Below the pieces are notes generated by a model. That model did not search any database. It saw only the letters and a program-made list of their open reading frames with translations, and had not been told where the DNA came from. DNA of 64,000 nucleotides from an uncultured Brevundimonas sp. (GTDB lineage Bacteria > Pseudomonadota > Alphaproteobacteria > Caulobacterales > Caulobacteraceae): positions 1 to 64,000 of the forward strand of contig NZ_CAMZFB010000004.1 of NCBI RefSeq assembly GCF_947305955.1. The letters run 5' to 3'. Positions 36,508 through 45,665 of this stretch are shown one piece after another. The position numbers and the translations under genes are program-made. How positions within the stretch are numbered: the stretch's first letter is position 1; every line of letters begins with the position of its first letter.

Positions 36508-38322
36508 TTATTGAGGTGCGGTATCGACCCGCAGGACCGGATACAAACGAGTATCCGGATTGTAGAACGAGTGGTTGCGGATGAAATAGTCGATGCGCGC
36601 ACGCGGATCGCGGGCGAACTCCGGTTCCCGCGCCAGCTTCAGGGCAAAGGCTTCGGCCACTGCCGGATCGCGCAGTTGCTCCAGAGCGATGTCCTCGGCC
36701 ACATAGGCTTCCATATAGTTGCCGTTCTGGAAGGCGAGGTTGAACTCGCCCCATTGCAGCAGGGAATCCGGTGCGGTTGGCTCGAACAAGGCCCCGACCA
36801 GACGCGCACCCGGCTGTCCTGCGGGGACATAGAGCGATCCGGCAGGCAGATCGCGGGTTTCCGGCTTCCACGATCCGGTGGTCCGCAGGCGCTGACGGCC
36901 TTCACCCGGCACGGGCGCGTAGTTCAGCGTCTCCGCACGATAGGCCTCGGTGGCAAAGCCGGTACGCGGGGCTTGCAGGCGGGTGTAGCTGATGGCGTGC
37001 AGGTCCAGCAGGGCTGCGACCTGATCGGCAAAGGCCGGTGCGACTACATAACCGCCTTGGGGCAGGGTAGCGGTCAGATCGGGGACCATCTTTTCGCGCA
37101 GCGGCACGCGCCAGATCTGCGGCGTGTTCTCGTCATAGCGGATCAGCAGATTGCCCGTCACCGCCGAGGGCGTGCGGGTATAGGCATAGCCGCGGAAATC
37201 GATCATCCGCGCCTCTTCGGTCGCCTTCCAGCTCAGCACGACCTCGTCACCGGCCATGCGGCTGGCGCGCTGGTCGGCGGCCTTGGCTTCGCGCAGCCAG
37301 TTCTGGCCGTGCTGCGCCGTTTCTTCGACCAGATCGACGATGAAGTTGCGCGTGATGTTCACGCGGACCGGATAGGTCTTCCACGAATGGGTTTCGAGCA
37401 GGATGGTGAAGCGGTTGCGCAGCACCGAATAGCCGGTCGAATAGCGCGGCTCGTACACATTATAGACGAAGCCCGAGGTCGGGTCGTCGCGGCGGGCCAG
37501 CGTCGGATAGAAGGGCAGGGGCAGCGAGCCCTGTGCCGACAGACGGTCGATCAGCGCGGTCTGCAGACGGCGGCCTTGGGCGGCGAGAGCCGGGTCGCCG
37601 GCAACCAGCGGTTCCAGCTGCACCGAGACGTCATGCTCGAACTGCGCGCCGTTGGTGACGTGCAGGTCGGTATAGACGATCGGGTCCCATTCATTGATCA
37701 GGCGCAACATGGCGCGGGTTTCGGGCGCGTCGGCCTTCACATAGTCGCGGTTCAGATTGTAGTTCTGGCCGGTGGCGCGAACGCCCATTTCGACGGGGCC
37801 GCGCTGGTTCGGGCGGTTCCACGCGCCAAACCGCTCGTGGCCGTCGACGTTGTAGATCGGCACAAAGACAACGACCTGTTTTTCCAGAGCGCCCGTGGCG
37901 GCCTCACCGTCCAGCATCTGGCGCAGGGCCAGATAGCCAGCGTCCTTGCCGTCGATCTCGCCCGCGTGGATGCCGCCCTGAACCAGAATGACCGGAATGT
38001 TGCGGGCCTTGGCTTCCTCAGCCGTCAGAACACCCGTGCGGGAAACGACCAGAGCCTGCATGGCGCGGCCCTCGGCACTGGTGCCAAAGGTGATGGCGCG
38101 CACCGCATCGGGATAGGCCTGCTCGAACGCCGCGTTCAGGCGGGCGATCTCCTCATAGCGGCCGGTACGCTCAAAGCCCGACTGTTCGGACACGGTGACC
38201 AGCGCCGGGTTAACGGCCTGTGCCGACGCGTGCGACAGCGACGGTATGATGGTGAGCGCAATCGCCAGCGCGCTGCCGGTGGCAAGCCAACGCTTGGCGG
38301 CATGGTTTTTAATGGATTTCAT
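36508..38322 (-). CDS. Secreted M14-family metallocarboxypeptidase
   Basis: This exported zinc peptidase of 604 residues probably trims peptides from the C-terminus. A signal peptide (SALAIALTIIPSLSHASA) precedes the M14 domain. Zinc ligands are in QGGIHAGEIDGKDAG (HxxE) and VYTDLHVTNG (His); the catalytic Glu is likely in ILLETHSWKTYP. A C-terminal extension of over 200 residues follows the catalytic domain. The ATG at 38322 is preferred; one at 38331 is also possible. It is the last gene of a locus with a TonB receptor and an M28 peptidase. Confidence 0.9.
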   Translation of the reverse strand: MKSIKNHAAKRWLATGSALAIALTIIPSLSHASAQAVNPALVTVSEQSGFERTGRYEEIARLNAAFEQAYPDAVRAITFGTSAEGRAMQALVVSRTGVLTAEEAKARNIPVILVQGGIHAGEIDGKDAGYLALRQMLDGEAATGALEKQVVVFVPIYNVDGHERFGAWNRPNQRGPVEMGVRATGQNYNLNRDYVKADAPETRAMLRLINEWDPIVYTDLHVTNGAQFEHDVSVQLEPLVAGDPALAAQGRRLQTALIDRLSAQGSLPLPFYPTLARRDDPTSGFVYNVYEPRYSTGYSVLRNRFTILLETHSWKTYPVRVNITRNFIVDLVEETAQHGQNWLREAKAADQRASRMAGDEVVLSWKATEEARMIDFRGYAYTRTPSAVTGNLLIRYDENTPQIWRVPLREKMVPDLTATLPQGGYVVAPAFADQVAALLDLHAISYTRLQAPRTGFATEAYRAETLNYAPVPGEGRQRLRTTGSWKPETRDLPAGSLYVPAGQPGARLVGALFEPTAPDSLLQWGEFNLAFQNGNYMEAYVAEDIALEQLRDPAVAEAFALKLAREPEFARDPRARIDYFIRNHSFYNPDTRLYPVLRVDTAPQ

Positions 38323-38438
38323 CCCGGTCATCCCTCGGGCCGAACTGGCCGACCCCTCCAAAATTACAAAAAATCGCCCATCCCTTACCTATAGCGGGGC
38401 TATGGCAGGGATGGGCGACTTCTATCGTTCAGCCGTTC

Positions 38439-41408
38439 TTAGAAGGTGGCCTTGATGCCAACCTTGAAGTAGCGGCCGATGACGCCCGATTGGGCCCAGG
38501 CGGTCTGGTACTGGTAACCGCCATAGGTTGCCGTATCGAGCGGCGCATCATTCCCGAACAGGTTCATGATGGTGCCATAGATCTGATAGGTATCGTTGAT
38601 CTGATACTTGGCGTTCAGGTCCATCTTCACGAAGGCGTCGGTCTTGCAGAGGATCGGCGTGACACCGTCGGCATAGGTACCGTTGACCGAAGCGACGCTG
38701 CGACCGTTTTCATCGACGCACTTGCCGATGGTGTCGCCATAGTCTTCAGCCTGCAGGTTATAGCCGGCGGTGTAGTAGATGGTGCCGGTCAGAGCCAGCT
38801 TGCCGTACTCGATCGAGTTCTGCCAGTTGCCGCGCCACGACGGGGTGCCGAGGCAGCCGCCGACGTTACACGGACCGACCGAGTCCGCGTAGCTTTGCAC
38901 CAGAACCGTGCCGTCCGGTTGCGGGAAGGTCTGGTCGAAGCGGTCGATGTAGGTGGCCGACAGGTTGCTGGTCCAGCGGATGCCGTTGGCGAAATCGAAG
39001 CGGATGTTCGCAGCGAAGTCGAACCCTTCGGTCTCCAGACGGTTCAGGTTCTGGTACGGCGACAGGATGAAGCCCGGCAGCGGCAGCAGGTCAGGCTTGT
39101 TCGGGTTCGGTGTGCCCGGAATGACCGTATAGCCTTGCGGGATCGGCTGGCCCGAGAAGTAGGCTTCCAGAGCCGGAACCGAGTCACCGCCGGCAATCAC
39201 GTCGTTCTTGTTGATGCGGAAGTGGTCGACGCTCAGCGTCAGCCAGTGGGTCGGGGTGAACACGACGCCAAGGTTGATGCTGTCCGAGGTTTCCGGCTTC
39301 AGGTCCGGATTACCCACGGTGGTCAGGCCCAGCGAGTAGTTCTGGCCATAGCCGTCATAGCCGTGCAGGGCGAGGAAGCTGGCCGGAGCCGAGCGACCTG
39401 CGTAGCCGGTCACCTGCGAGTTGCCTTCTGCGATACTCGGAATGCGGAAGCCTTCGGAGTAGGTGGCACGGAAGGCAATGGCTTCGTGCGGCTGATAGCG
39501 GACGCCGACCTTGGGCGAGAAGGCGCTTTGGCCGGTCGAATAGCTGTCGTAACGGCCCGAGATGTTCAGCTCGACGTGCTTGTGAACCGGAGCATCGATT
39601 TCGAAATAGCCGGCGGTGACGCTGCGATCACCCTTCGAGTAGAAGGAGTTGATGCCCAGCCAGCCTTCGGTCGGGCCGTCGGTGAAGGGGTTGGCCGACG
39701 GGTTGTCGATGCTCTCCCAACGCCACGACACGCCAGCACCGATAGCCAGAGGACCGCCCGGCAGTTCCCACAGGGCGCGCGAGACGCTGGCTTCAGCCTG
39801 AACGATTTCCGAGACCGAGGTCTGGACGTTGTCCGGCGACAGGTAGTTGCGGACTTCCTGCGAGTTCTGCGTCTGGTCGATGAAGTTGTACGAACCGTCC
39901 GCAATCACATCCAGCAGGTGCTGGATATAGATCGAGCCACGACGGGTGTAGTCGAGGGTCGAGCGCCCGGCCGTGAAGTTGAGGTTGTAGTCCCAGGTGT
40001 CGTTGATCGAACCGGTCAGACCTGCGGCGAAACGGATGTTCTCGTTCAGCAGGGTGCTGGTGTTCGGGATGTCATAGGTCGACGCAAGGATGCGGGCGAC
40101 CTGACCTTGGGCCGCAAACGGGTTTTGCGGGTTCAGGCTGCCGTCCTTCAGATAGACCGGCAGGGTCAGGGCGGTACCGATATAGCGTTCCACGCCAACG
40201 GCCGGCGGGGCGCTCAGAGCGATCTGGTTCGGGTTGCCAACGCGGTTGGTTTCGTTGCGGTAGTAGTTCGCCGCGATATAGCCTTCTGCGCCGCTCTGGA
40301 ACGACTTGGTCAGGCGGCCCGAGAAGCTCAGACGCTCGTTTTCCGGCTGGATGGTGCGGTAGTGTTTGACCAGGTCGACCTGACACAGGGTGGTGCCCGG
40401 AGCGACGTTGGTGATGCCACCCTTGGCCAGTTCTTCAGCCGAATAGGTATAGGGCGTTGACGGTGACGGGCAGCTCGAAGCCAGAAGCTGCCACGGGCCT
40501 TGAGCCGTGGTGTTGGTCTCGTCATACGGGCGGACGATGGCACCGATCTGGGTCGCGGTGGAAACGCCGCGGAAGGCACCGTTGGCCTGAACGCCGTTGA
40601 TGATGCTGTTCGTGCGATAGACGATATTGCCGTTGGCATCATAGCCGAAGGTACGGCTCAGATCGGCGGTGTTGTAGGGGTAACCGCGGTCGCGGTTCCA
40701 GATCATATCGTCCTTTTCGTACTCGGCACTGGCGTAGAAGTTCCAGCCGTCCTTGTGCAGGTCGCCGGTACCCCACAGCAGCGAGACGCTGGGCGAGTTG
40801 CCGTCACCGTATTCCGAGATGCCGTACTCGGCCTTGGCGGTGAAGCCTTGGTAGTTCTTGCGGGTGATGATGTTGATCACGCCGGCGATAGCGTCGGCAC
40901 CGTAGGTCGACGATGCGCCGTCCTGCAGAACTTCCATGCGCTCGATGGTCGAGCTGGGGATGGAGTTCAGGTCAACGAAGTTACGCTGGCCATCGTCAGC
41001 CAGAGGATAGAACGGACCACGCAGGCCGTCGATCAGAACCAGCGTCGAGTTCACCAGAAGGCCACGCAGCGAGGCACCCGATGCACCGGCAGCGAATGCG
41101 CCGCTGAAGGTGTCGGGCAGGGCGCCCGCGTTGTTACCGGCGAGGGTTTGCAGCGCCTCGGACACGGTGGTGACGCCGCGGCGCTCCAGATCCTCTGCGG
41201 CCAGAACGGTCAGCGGCGAGGTGGAGTTGGCGTTGCTGCGACGGATGATCGAGCCGGTAACGACGATTTCGTCGACGGTGGTCGCTTCTTCAGGCGATGC
41301 GTCTTGCGCCATGGCAGGAGCGCCGGACAGCAGCAGGGTGCCGCCGATGATCGTGCCCAGCATCAGCCGCGCGCGCCCGCGCGGCAACACATTGGATAAA
41401 GCCTTCAT
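38439..41408 (-). CDS. TonB-dependent receptor
   Basis: This outer-membrane gated transporter of 989 residues has a signal peptide (MLGTIIGGTLLLSGAPAMA), a TonB box (DEIVVTGS at about 46-53), the plug domain (LTVLAAEDLERRGVTTVSEA to STYGADAIAGVINIITRKNY), and a 22-strand barrel ending in GRYFKVGIKATF with a C-terminal Phe. The ligand is not evident, but both neighbours on the same strand are secreted peptidases, so peptide uptake is likely. A hairpin lies between it and the M28 gene. Confidence 0.95.
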   Translation of the reverse strand: MKALSNVLPRGRARLMLGTIIGGTLLLSGAPAMAQDASPEEATTVDEIVVTGSIIRRSNANSTSPLTVLAAEDLERRGVTTVSEALQTLAGNNAGALPDTFSGAFAAGASGASLRGLLVNSTLVLIDGLRGPFYPLADDGQRNFVDLNSIPSSTIERMEVLQDGASSTYGADAIAGVINIITRKNYQGFTAKAEYGISEYGDGNSPSVSLLWGTGDLHKDGWNFYASAEYEKDDMIWNRDRGYPYNTADLSRTFGYDANGNIVYRTNSIINGVQANGAFRGVSTATQIGAIVRPYDETNTTAQGPWQLLASSCPSPSTPYTYSAEELAKGGITNVAPGTTLCQVDLVKHYRTIQPENERLSFSGRLTKSFQSGAEGYIAANYYRNETNRVGNPNQIALSAPPAVGVERYIGTALTLPVYLKDGSLNPQNPFAAQGQVARILASTYDIPNTSTLLNENIRFAAGLTGSINDTWDYNLNFTAGRSTLDYTRRGSIYIQHLLDVIADGSYNFIDQTQNSQEVRNYLSPDNVQTSVSEIVQAEASVSRALWELPGGPLAIGAGVSWRWESIDNPSANPFTDGPTEGWLGINSFYSKGDRSVTAGYFEIDAPVHKHVELNISGRYDSYSTGQSAFSPKVGVRYQPHEAIAFRATYSEGFRIPSIAEGNSQVTGYAGRSAPASFLALHGYDGYGQNYSLGLTTVGNPDLKPETSDSINLGVVFTPTHWLTLSVDHFRINKNDVIAGGDSVPALEAYFSGQPIPQGYTVIPGTPNPNKPDLLPLPGFILSPYQNLNRLETEGFDFAANIRFDFANGIRWTSNLSATYIDRFDQTFPQPDGTVLVQSYADSVGPCNVGGCLGTPSWRGNWQNSIEYGKLALTGTIYYTAGYNLQAEDYGDTIGKCVDENGRSVASVNGTYADGVTPILCKTDAFVKMDLNAKYQINDTYQIYGTIMNLFGNDAPLDTATYGGYQYQTAWAQSGVIGRYFKVGIKATF

Positions 41409-41447
41409 GAGTGAACTTTCTTGGAACGGAGAGGAACGCTCTGAAAC

Positions 41448-41478
41448 GGGCCGCCGCCGGTGGAACCAGCGACGGCCC
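41448..41478 (-). promoter_or_regulatory. Intercistronic hairpin between M28 gene and TonB receptor
   Basis: On the minus strand GGGCCGTCGCTGG pairs with CCGGCGGCGGCCC (two G-T pairs, loop TTCCA). There is no strong T tract, so it may be a partial terminator or a stabilising stem that sets different levels for the two products. Confidence 0.5.
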
Positions 41479-41488
41479 GCACAGTCAC

Positions 41489-43621
41489 TTATCGGCGCGG
41501 GGTCAGCTTAACCCCGCCGATCTTTTCGGCTGCCTTCAGGTAATCCAGCAGGTCCTGGGTCGGCAGCGGATCGAACTGGCCAGCCAGGAAGTCCCGGATC
41601 TCGAGCACCGTCTTGCCTTGCGACAGGAGGGTGGTCAGCTCGGCGGCCATATGCTGCGGCAGCTTCTCATAGCCGGCGATGACTGCGGCGCGGTCAGCTT
41701 CCGGAATGCTGGCGAACAGGACGTCATTGCGGCCACGGCGACCGAACATCTGGCCACCCGGAACGCGCGAGGCGACCAGATTTGCGGCTTCGCGGTCTGC
41801 TGCCGTCGGGGTGTAGGCCACGGCGCGGACGCCAAGCTGGCTGGCACGCAGACGATAGAAGGCCGTGACCTCGTCCTGCAGGACCTTGGCGCGCTGGTCG
41901 ATCAGATTGGTGAACTCGCGCAGGCGCGGTGCGGCGGCAGTCGGATTGTTGAACAGGACGTTCGTCGAGGTGATGACGGCCTTTTCGATAGCCTGCTGGT
42001 GCGTGACCGCATTGGCGGCCTCACGGTAGGCTTCCAGCAGCTCGGCACCCGTCTTGGCGTCGGCCAGATAGCCGAGGCCCTTGCGCTGGTTGAAGCCCAG
42101 ACGCTCTACACCGCGAGCCAGCGATTCCGCCATGACGCGGGCGGCACCTTCATCGTCTGCCGAGGCGAGAACGCTCATGGCGCTGACGCCCGCGACGACG
42201 GCGCGACGCATCATGGTCGGGTCCAGCTTGTCGGGCGTGTCTGCCGACGAGTGGTACCAGGGGTCAGGCCAGGTCGCGAAGATGAGCGCCGGAATGCCGC
42301 GGTTCAGGTAGATGGAGTGGTCGCTCGACCCATAGTGTTTCGAGGTCGCGAAATAGAAGGGATCGCGGCTGCCGTTATGCGACAGAACCGGCAGGGTGAA
42401 CTGATAGCCGTTGTCGCGGAAACGGACGCGCTCGGTGTTCACGGCAGCCAGCCACTCGCCGACGCTCTGGCCGACGTCGTTCAGATAGGTCGGGAAGGTG
42501 TCCGGCGTGCGGTACAGCACCCACTGGGCACCGCCAGCGGTCAGGCCGATGCCTTCCATGTCGAAGTTCATATCGGCGATGACCTTGCCCTCGATCTCGG
42601 GGTGGGCATCCAGCCAGGCCATGGTGCCGCTGATTTCCGGCACCCACAGGAAGTGCACGTCGCGACGCGGACGCGGCAGCTTGCCTTGCTCGATCAGGGC
42701 CGCATAGGTGCGCGCCATCTCGAGGATGGTGGCGCTGCCCGACGAGTTATCGTTGGCACCCTGTTTGATGTAGCCCTCGTGCAGGTGGGCCGAATAGATG
42801 ATGGCTTGATCGGTGCTGCCGTCGCCACGGATCACGGCGTGGACGGTCTCGATTTCGCCCGGCAGATCCTCGGCTTCAATGACGGAGCGGATGGTGACCG
42901 TCTCGCCACGGCCGATCTTGGTGCTGAGCTCGCGCCCGACGGTGGCGGAGACTACCCAGGCGAAGCCGGCGGACTGGCCTGCCGGCGGCTTGGCAATGCT
43001 GGACTCCATGATGAAGTCCGGATTTTCGATACGCAGCACATTGGCGCTGATCACGCCCAGCGCGCCACGTTCAAGCACGGCCAGACGCTGGAGGGTGCTG
43101 GGGTTTGCCGTACCCAGAACGACCTTGCCGCGCAGGTCCAGACCTTCGTAGTCTTCGGGTCTGCCGCCGACGCCGACGTCGATCACTTCTGCGACGACCT
43201 CGCCGGACTCGCTGTTGGGCGCGACCGAGATGATGACGTCGTTGATGTCATAGAGCTTGCGCGGGCGGTCGCCCTGCAGCCACAGCTCGCCCTTGATCGG
43301 ACGCCACGATCCGCGCGGGGTGGGGAAGGATTCGATGGTGACGTCCGACAGGCCGTATTCGCGAGCAAGGCGCGCGACCGTCAGGTTTTCACGGAAGTTG
43401 GACTCATACTCCTCACGCGGGCGCATGCGGGGGAAGGGGGCACCCTCAAGGACGGTGTGCAGGGCGCGGTCGCCCGAGGCTTCGTTGATGATGGCGTGCA
43501 GCTCATCCCACGACAGAAGCGTGCGATCTTCGCGCTCTTGGGCCTGCAATGAAACTGCTGTGGATGCCGATAAGGCTACGGCAATGGCCAAGGCCGAAAC
43601 GGCCTTTCCGAACTTACTCAT
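41489..43621 (-). CDS. Secreted M28-family metallopeptidase
   Basis: This exported di-zinc peptidase has 710 residues. A signal peptide (VSALAIAVALSASTAVSLQA) is followed by a PA insert (DLRGKVVLGTANPSTLQRLA) and the M28 catalytic domain: IIYSAHLHEGYIKQGANDNS (His, Asp), WVPEISGT (catalytic Glu), MNFDMEG (Asp), and PWYHSSADTPDKLD (final His). M28 enzymes are mostly aminopeptidases. A long helical C-terminal part follows. It is the first gene of the locus with the TonB receptor and the M14 carboxypeptidase. Confidence 0.92.
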   Translation of the reverse strand: MSKFGKAVSALAIAVALSASTAVSLQAQEREDRTLLSWDELHAIINEASGDRALHTVLEGAPFPRMRPREEYESNFRENLTVARLAREYGLSDVTIESFPTPRGSWRPIKGELWLQGDRPRKLYDINDVIISVAPNSESGEVVAEVIDVGVGGRPEDYEGLDLRGKVVLGTANPSTLQRLAVLERGALGVISANVLRIENPDFIMESSIAKPPAGQSAGFAWVVSATVGRELSTKIGRGETVTIRSVIEAEDLPGEIETVHAVIRGDGSTDQAIIYSAHLHEGYIKQGANDNSSGSATILEMARTYAALIEQGKLPRPRRDVHFLWVPEISGTMAWLDAHPEIEGKVIADMNFDMEGIGLTAGGAQWVLYRTPDTFPTYLNDVGQSVGEWLAAVNTERVRFRDNGYQFTLPVLSHNGSRDPFYFATSKHYGSSDHSIYLNRGIPALIFATWPDPWYHSSADTPDKLDPTMMRRAVVAGVSAMSVLASADDEGAARVMAESLARGVERLGFNQRKGLGYLADAKTGAELLEAYREAANAVTHQQAIEKAVITSTNVLFNNPTAAAPRLREFTNLIDQRAKVLQDEVTAFYRLRASQLGVRAVAYTPTAADREAANLVASRVPGGQMFGRRGRNDVLFASIPEADRAAVIAGYEKLPQHMAAELTTLLSQGKTVLEIRDFLAGQFDPLPTQDLLDYLKAAEKIGGVKLTPRR

Positions 43622-43973
43622 CAGACACTGTGTCCTGCGTGTTAGGCCGTGAGAACGGCACCCCCAAAATGCGTGCGTAATGTTACGCGCCGCAATTCAG
43701 CCTAACTTCGGTCACAAAAGGTCGTCTATTTAGAATAACTAAATAAAAAACAACTATTTCTATAGCAATGTTATTTATGTGCAGTGCAGCAATTTGGTAA
43801 ACTTGGCCGCATTGCAGATGGCGGATGGAATATATATCCCATAGTGCGCGTAAAATATCCGGCTAATGGATATATACATCCTGAGCGTGTGCTTCGTAAG
43901 CCGGAATAACGGTGATTCGTTGCGGCTCTTGATGGCACTTTTGCTAAAAATTCAGGCTCAGGTTTCGGGCAGC
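43622..43973. other. AT-rich intergenic region upstream of M28 gene
   Basis: About 350 bases separate the M28 peptidase from tgt. The stretch is clearly AT-rich (long A/T runs near 43735-43790) and should hold the promoter of the peptidase/receptor operon. It includes an inverted repeat ATATCC-GGCTAA-TGGATAT and a near-palindrome GGAATATATATCC. No gene or known operator was recognised. Confidence 0.5.
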
Positions 43974-43999
43974 AAAAAGGGGAGGATTGCGCTCCCCTT
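43974..43999 (-). terminator. Terminator after tgt
   Basis: On the minus strand AAGGGGAG pairs with CTCCCCTT and is followed by a TTTTT run. It ends the dadA-queA-tgt strand. Confidence 0.85.
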
Positions 44000-44010
44000 G
44001 GCTATGCCTA

Positions 44011-45123
44011 TCAGGCCTTCAGATGTCGGGCCCGGAAGTCCCTGCGGAACTGTTCGAACTCGCCCTTTTCGATGGCGTCGCGCATGGCGGCGGTCAGGGC
44101 CTGGAAGAAGGCGATGTTGTGCCAGCTCAGCAGGATCTTGCCGAGGATTTCGTCGGCGCGGATCAGGTGGTGCAGATAGGCACGGCTATAGTCCTGTGAG
44201 GCGGGGCAGGGGACCATCGGGTCCAGCGAGCTTTCATCCTCGGCGAACTTGGCGTTCTTGATGTTGATCGGGCCGTCCCACGTCCATGCCTGACCATGAC
44301 GGCCAGCGCGGGTCGGCAGCACGCAGTCAAACATATCGACGCCGCGATAGACGGCCTCGACCAGATCGATCGGCTTGCCCACGCCCATCAGATAGCGGGG
44401 GCGGTCTTTCGGCAGGAATTCCGGCGCGTAGTCGAGGACTTCGCACATGGCCTCGTGGCCTTCACCGACGGCGAGGCCGCCGATGGCATAGCCGTCAAAG
44501 CCGATTTCCTGCAGGCGCTCGGAGCTTTCCTTGCGCAGGTTCTCATAGGTCGAGCCCTGCTGGATGCCGAACAGGGCTTGGGTGTCGCGCGTACCGAATG
44601 CGTTCTTGGAACGCACAGCCCAGCGGGCCGACAATTCCATACCCTTGCGGGCGCGCTTTTCATCGGCGGGATAGGCGACGCATTCGTCCAGCTGCATGAC
44701 GATGTCGGAGCCGAGGCGGTCAGCCTGAATCTGGATCGAGCGTTCCGGCGTCAGAACGTGCTTGGAGCCGTCGATATGGCTGGAAAAGGTCACAGCCTCT
44801 TCGGTCAGCTTGGAAATGCCCGACAGGGACATGACTTGAAAGCCGCCCGAGTCCGTCAGGATCGGCTTATCCCAGCGCATGAATTTATGCAGCCCGCCCA
44901 GACGCTCCATACGCTCCGGTCCCGGGCGCAGCATCAGGTGATAGGTGTTGCCCAGCAGGATATCGGCACCCGTCTGTTTCACCTGATCGACCGTCAGCGC
45001 CTTCACCGTGGCTGCGGTGCCGACGGGCATGAAGGCGGGCGTGCGGATATCACCGCGTGCGGTTTTCAGGACGCCGGTACGGGCGCGGCCATCGGTGGCC
45101 TTGATATCAAACGGAAAAGGCAA
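44011..45123 (-). CDS. tgt: Queuine tRNA-ribosyltransferase
   Basis: Tgt exchanges guanine 34 of tRNAs for Asp, Asn, His and Tyr with preQ1 in bacteria. The 370-residue protein has the substrate-binding [27 protein letters not shown], and the nucleophile region [14 protein letters not shown]. The start is TTG at 45123. The zinc site is unusual: aligned to E. coli (C-x-C-x2-C before YSRAYLHHL), this protein reads [17 protein letters not shown], keeping one of three cysteines plus the later His in LSWHNIAFF. It lies downstream of queA with one gene between. Confidence 0.94.
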   Translation of the reverse strand: MPFPFDIKATDGRARTGVLKTARGDIRTPAFMPVGTAATVKALTVDQVKQTGADILLGNTYHLMLRPGPERMERLGGLHKFMRWDKPILTDSGGFQVMSLSGISKLTEEAVTFSSHIDGSKHVLTPERSIQIQADRLGSDIVMQLDECVAYPADEKRARKGMELSARWAVRSKNAFGTRDTQALFGIQQGSTYENLRKESSERLQEIGFDGYAIGGLAVGEGHEAMCEVLDYAPEFLPKDRPRYLMGVGKPIDLVEAVYRGVDMFDCVLPTRAGRHGQAWTWDGPINIKNAKFAEDESSLDPMVPCPASQDYSRAYLHHLIRADEILGKILLSWHNIAFFQALTAAMRDAIEKGEFEQFRRDFRARHLKA

Positions 45124-45138
45124 AGTGTTCTTACGCGG

Positions 45139-45615
45139 TTAGAGCAGGCGCTGAAGCTGTTCGGCGCGTTGCAGGTCCTTGGGGCGGCCAAACAGTTTGC
45201 AGGTCTCAATCTGCTCGGCGACGGAGGGGATATAGATGCGTCCGCCGTCAACCGCCACAGGGATACGACTATTGAAGGTCAACATGATCCAATCGCCACC
45301 GTTGCGGACCTCCATCTCGGCCATGACCTCGACCGGAACCGGCGTGGTCAGGATTTGACCGAACACACGCGAACGGAACATGCCTTCACCGGGGTCGGGG
45401 CTGACTTCGCCATACAGGCTCTCGATCAGGGTCTTGGCATCGCGCGGGCTGCACAACACGTCCACATCCGGCACATGCCATTCCGTCAGGCCGCTCAGCG
45501 CCATCGCAGCACCGCCGAACACCCACCACGGATCGCGCAGTTCACTGGCCGCCGAGGCCAGAATGTCGAGCGCGGCAGAGAGGTCTTCGGGCAGGTCATC
45601 GTAGTGCGTAGGCAT
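45139..45615 (-). CDS. Nucleotidyltransferase-fold protein between queA and tgt
   Basis: This 158-residue protein looks like a small nucleotidyltransferase of the MNT/AbiEii type. WWVFGGAAMALSGL (residues 30-43) gives the GG motif and HVPDVDVLCS (47-56) the DxD metal pair; a third carboxylate may lie in VPVEVMAEMEV. It is 50 bases after queA and 15 bases before tgt on the same strand, so it is probably cotranscribed with the queuosine genes. A role in tRNA or queuosine metabolism is possible from context only. I do not recognise a named family. Confidence 0.72.
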   Translation of the reverse strand: MPTHYDDLPEDLSAALDILASAASELRDPWWVFGGAAMALSGLTEWHVPDVDVLCSPRDAKTLIESLYGEVSPDPGEGMFRSRVFGQILTTPVPVEVMAEMEVRNGGDWIMLTFNSRIPVAVDGGRIYIPSVAEQIETCKLFGRPKDLQRAEQLQRLL

Positions 45616-45665
45616 AGCCTTCCTATAAGCTGCTCCGGCCCCGGAAGAAAACGCTGTAATCGAAA

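Noticed and set aside
36511..38394. 627-codon open frame opposite the M14 carboxypeptidase
   Set aside because: A reverse-strand shadow; the M14 gene has signal peptide and zinc motifs, while the opposite frame has neither.
38490..40460. 656-codon open frame opposite the TonB receptor
   Set aside because: A reverse-strand shadow without any domain; the receptor frame is fully supported.
41411..43552. 713-codon open frame opposite the M28 peptidase
   Set aside because: A reverse-strand shadow of a well-supported gene, with no motif or start signal.
43866..44261. 131-codon open frame overlapping the end of tgt
   Set aside because: Overlaps tgt on the opposite strand, crosses its terminator and has a low-complexity Arg-rich end.
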